From Cytauxzoon felis (Eukaryota > Apicomplexa > Aconoidasida > Piroplasmida > Theileriidae): a stretch of 64,000 nucleotides of DNA. The stretch covers positions 1-64,000 of the forward strand of contig JAIQCW010000055.1 in NCBI GenBank assembly GCA_020283715.1, read 5' to 3'. This document shows, piece by piece, positions 62,701 through 64,000 of this stretch; the first letter of the stretch is position 1, and each line of letters opens with the position of its first letter. The notes under the pieces were generated by a model, which was not told where the DNA came from, made no database searches, and was given only the letters and a program-made list of their open reading frames with translations. The position numbers were made by a program, and so were the translations under genes.

Positions 62701-64000
62701 TCAATCTCCTTTTCAGTAAACGTTCCACTCGCCGTGGTGGCTTCTCTATTTAGTTGTCCCTCCGCTTCCCTGAGATCAGCTACGGGTAGTCCACTTGAGG
62801 TTACATCAAACACATCCTTAGAACCATCTTCCATCATTCCCATGATGGATGATCCATCACTACCTTCTCTACCGCCACGATCTCCGGGAGTGGCATTACC
62901 GTTTACGGGGAGTGAATTGGAAGAGCTGTCTGCAAGACCAACGGTGGTGGTAACCTCAGGTGGAACGGCGAGTGGAACAGAGTTGGATTGGACTTCATGT
63001 GGAGGATTTGATGTAGAGGAACGGCCTTTAAGTAAAAATTCTAACTGATTGAGTTCATCATCGATATTATTGAATTTTTGTGTGATATTATGACCGGTAG
63101 CTTTAAGTAATTGTCTTAAGTTTTTACATTTTAATTTTTTCTTTTCCATTATACGTTTCATACGTCTATCATATCTTTTATTGATTTCTTCATTATTAAA
63201 TATACGATATACTTGTACAAATTTGCCAACAGTACATAATAATAAACCTCTATCACCATCTCTTTCATATATTAATGATATATTTGTACATTTACCACGT
63301 TGTGATTTAATACTGGGTAACTCCTTACAATAAATCGGCACTTTATATAATGAATCATCACATATATCACCTGACATATCCAATTTATAATAACGAATCT
63401 TAGATTCAACACCACCAACAAATAAACGTGTCTAATGAAATAAATTAGAAAAAAAATTATATAAAATATATCCCACATATTTATAATAATCTCACATTTC
63501 CAAAAGTAACTCACTTTAGGTCCATATCCACCTGAGGTTACAAGTACCGTAGGTCTTGCAGACAGCTCTTTTATTTATATATCCCAAAAGGGTATAGCCA
63601 CTCCCGGAGATCGTGTCAGTGATGGATGTGTTGGATTGGACCTCGAGTGGAACCCGAAAGTGATCTACGGGAACTTGAGGGGGAACTAAACAGAAGAGCT
63701 GTCTGCAAGACCTACGGTACTTGTAACCTCAGGTGGAAGAGGTTTAGAGGATGAGTTGGATTAGAGATCGGATAGAAGTGAACATACTTCATTTTTATTG
63801 ATTGCGATAGTATATAATTCTGCGGATGCATCAACGATGGTTTGTATGCATAGTTGTGAAGAAAGATCCCAAATACGGATGATACAATCTTTGGATACGC
63901 TGATGAGGAATCCTAATAGTTCATCTGTATTAGTGAGCTTGTTGGTTTTATTCCTTAAGAATTTCACACTGGTTACTTCATTTTTATGTCCTTGAAGGCG
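59793..64000 (-). CDS. UTP12/WDR3-like small-subunit processome protein, 5' partial
   Basis: Eight visible exons: 63788-64000 (cut), 62049-63431, 61262-61507, 60849-61223, 60534-60746, 60039-60157, 59920-60001, 59793-59879; 906 codons seen. WD blades include CIIRIWDLSSQLCIQTIVDA, GHKLSITNISSSTDSTLLAS with IKIWGLDFGNIHKSLL, and SGDDYTIRLWKRTNEQVFIE, the last two closely matching Dip2/UTP12. The C-terminal helical UTP domain follows (FSLISNHHALISRFKAILPS). The protein acts in the U3 snoRNP complex in the nucleolus. Exon 2 contains an in-frame repeat cluster between blades. Introns 1, 2 and 5 of the visible part hold clusters; the others are 37-102 bp. Confidence 0.92.
60205..60470. repeat. Type I repeat cluster in UTP12 intron
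   Basis: Inverted end, D (CTGCCGTCAGC), B, inverted end, A2, D (GCTGTCTGCAAG), inverted end. Intron is 60158-60533. Confidence 0.9.
61560..62020. repeat. Type II repeat cluster in UTP12 intron
   Basis: Inverted end, D, A reversed, inverted end, E2 reversed (61675-61920), inverted end, A2, D (CTCTCTGCAAGAG). Intron is 61508-62048. Confidence 0.9.
61675..61920 (-). repeat. E2 core copy
   Basis: Starts CACCAAAATTTGAAGGAATC in reverse and ends at the ATCTCATCGAAATAAGAT block. Confidence 0.86.
62720..63010. repeat. Type I cluster inside UTP12 exon, in frame
   Basis: Read as PPEVTTTVGLADSSSNSLPV, NATPGDRGG, SSIMGMMEDGSKD (H hairpin) and VADLREAEGQLNREATTASG. B has the CCGT/ACGG stem. Confidence 0.92.
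63510..63770. repeat. Type I repeat cluster in UTP12 intron 1 (visible)
   Basis: Inverted end, D (CTTGCAGACAGC), B with a CCC/GGG stem (CCCAAAAGGG), inverted end, A3, D, inverted end. Intron is 63432-63787. Confidence 0.9.

Noticed and set aside
15785..63010. Exonic repeat copies being unrecognised introns
   Set aside because: They lack AT-rich flanks and donor/acceptor sites at suitable phases, are always in one open frame, and contain none of the stops found in intronic copies. cDNA would settle it.
344..63770. CRISPR array
   Set aside because: Repeats are dispersed, of many types and without regular spacers; the genome is eukaryotic.
344..63770. Complete DNA transposon with transposase
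   Set aside because: No open frame resembling a transposase or reverse transcriptase is present; clusters are all below about 580 bp. Clear target-site duplications were not seen by eye.
1..64000. tRNA, rRNA or snoRNA genes
   Set aside because: I looked for cloverleaf and box-like signals in spacers and saw none convincing; small RNA genes could still be missed by eye.

Overview
The window is AT-rich nuclear DNA from a small-genome protist. It fits a piroplasmid apicomplexan (Theileria/Cytauxzoon/Babesia clade). The reasons are a papain-family cysteine protease, a lipid-binding START protein with a signal sequence, tightly packed single-copy housekeeping genes on both strands, many introns of 34-102 bp with GT-AG ends, and a small island of lineage-specific, Pro/Gly/Ser-rich and tandem-domain proteins. 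The genus is not certain from sequence alone.

Layout. 1-1522 papain-like protease (5' cut by the window edge); 2347-3237 START protein; 4192-5142 Yippee protein; 5506-5942 thioredoxin and 5975-7742 V-ATPase subunit C in tandem; 8851-12706 BRCT-domain protein; 12767-15343 two lineage-specific proteins; 15524-20152 a 1542-residue unknown protein; 20645-22116 unknown protein with a signal peptide; 22515-24722 MTG1-type GTPase; 24974-25777 unknown helical protein; 25968-31203 HECT ubiquitin ligase; 31814-38090 PH/leucine-rich-repeat protein; 38292-40410 RPA2; 40695-42789 SNF5/SMARCB1; 42818-45296 TEL2; 46354-47766 and 49049-50656 two related multi-pass membrane proteins; 51240-52635 WDR55/JIP5; 52678-54471 eIF4E; 54766-55861 ankyrin protein; 55958-59453 ATM1-type ABC transporter; 59793-64000 UTP12/WDR3 (5' cut). 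I rebuilt exon structures by hand. In every complete gene listed, exon lengths sum to a multiple of three, allowing for single-base homopolymer shifts in three genes. Most genes act in core processes: ribosome assembly (UTP12, WDR55), translation (eIF4E), mitochondrial function (MTG1, ATM1), DNA maintenance (RPA2, TEL2, BRCT) and chromatin (SNF5). They do not form one pathway.

The striking feature is a dense modular repeat system, about 50 clusters in 64 kb, built from short hairpin modules. Each cluster is flanked by inverted ends reading CCACCTGAGGTCCAATCC or CCACCTGAGGTTACAACC. Inside are small hairpin modules, named here: A (CCCGCAGCTGATCTCAGGG and variants), B (a GCCAC/GTGGC hairpin beside a CTCT/AGAG stem), D (CTTGCAGACAGC, CTGCCGTCAGC, GCCGTGGTGGC and others) and H (CCATCATGGGAATGATGG). 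Type I clusters carry A plus B. Type II clusters carry A, a roughly 250-bp AT-rich core (E2) and a second A, with no B. Stem bases differ between copies in a compensatory way.

The clusters sit in introns, between genes and inside exons. All 28 introns of 272-639 bp contain one; all 43 introns of 34-102 bp contain none. At least 11 clusters lie in exons, in frame, always in one orientation and frame, and would be translated as peptides such as PPEVTT...NYLSLK...DLREAEGEVN. This is like Rickettsia palindromic elements or introner-like elements, but I do not recognise it as described. It is the best candidate in the window for an undescribed biological system.
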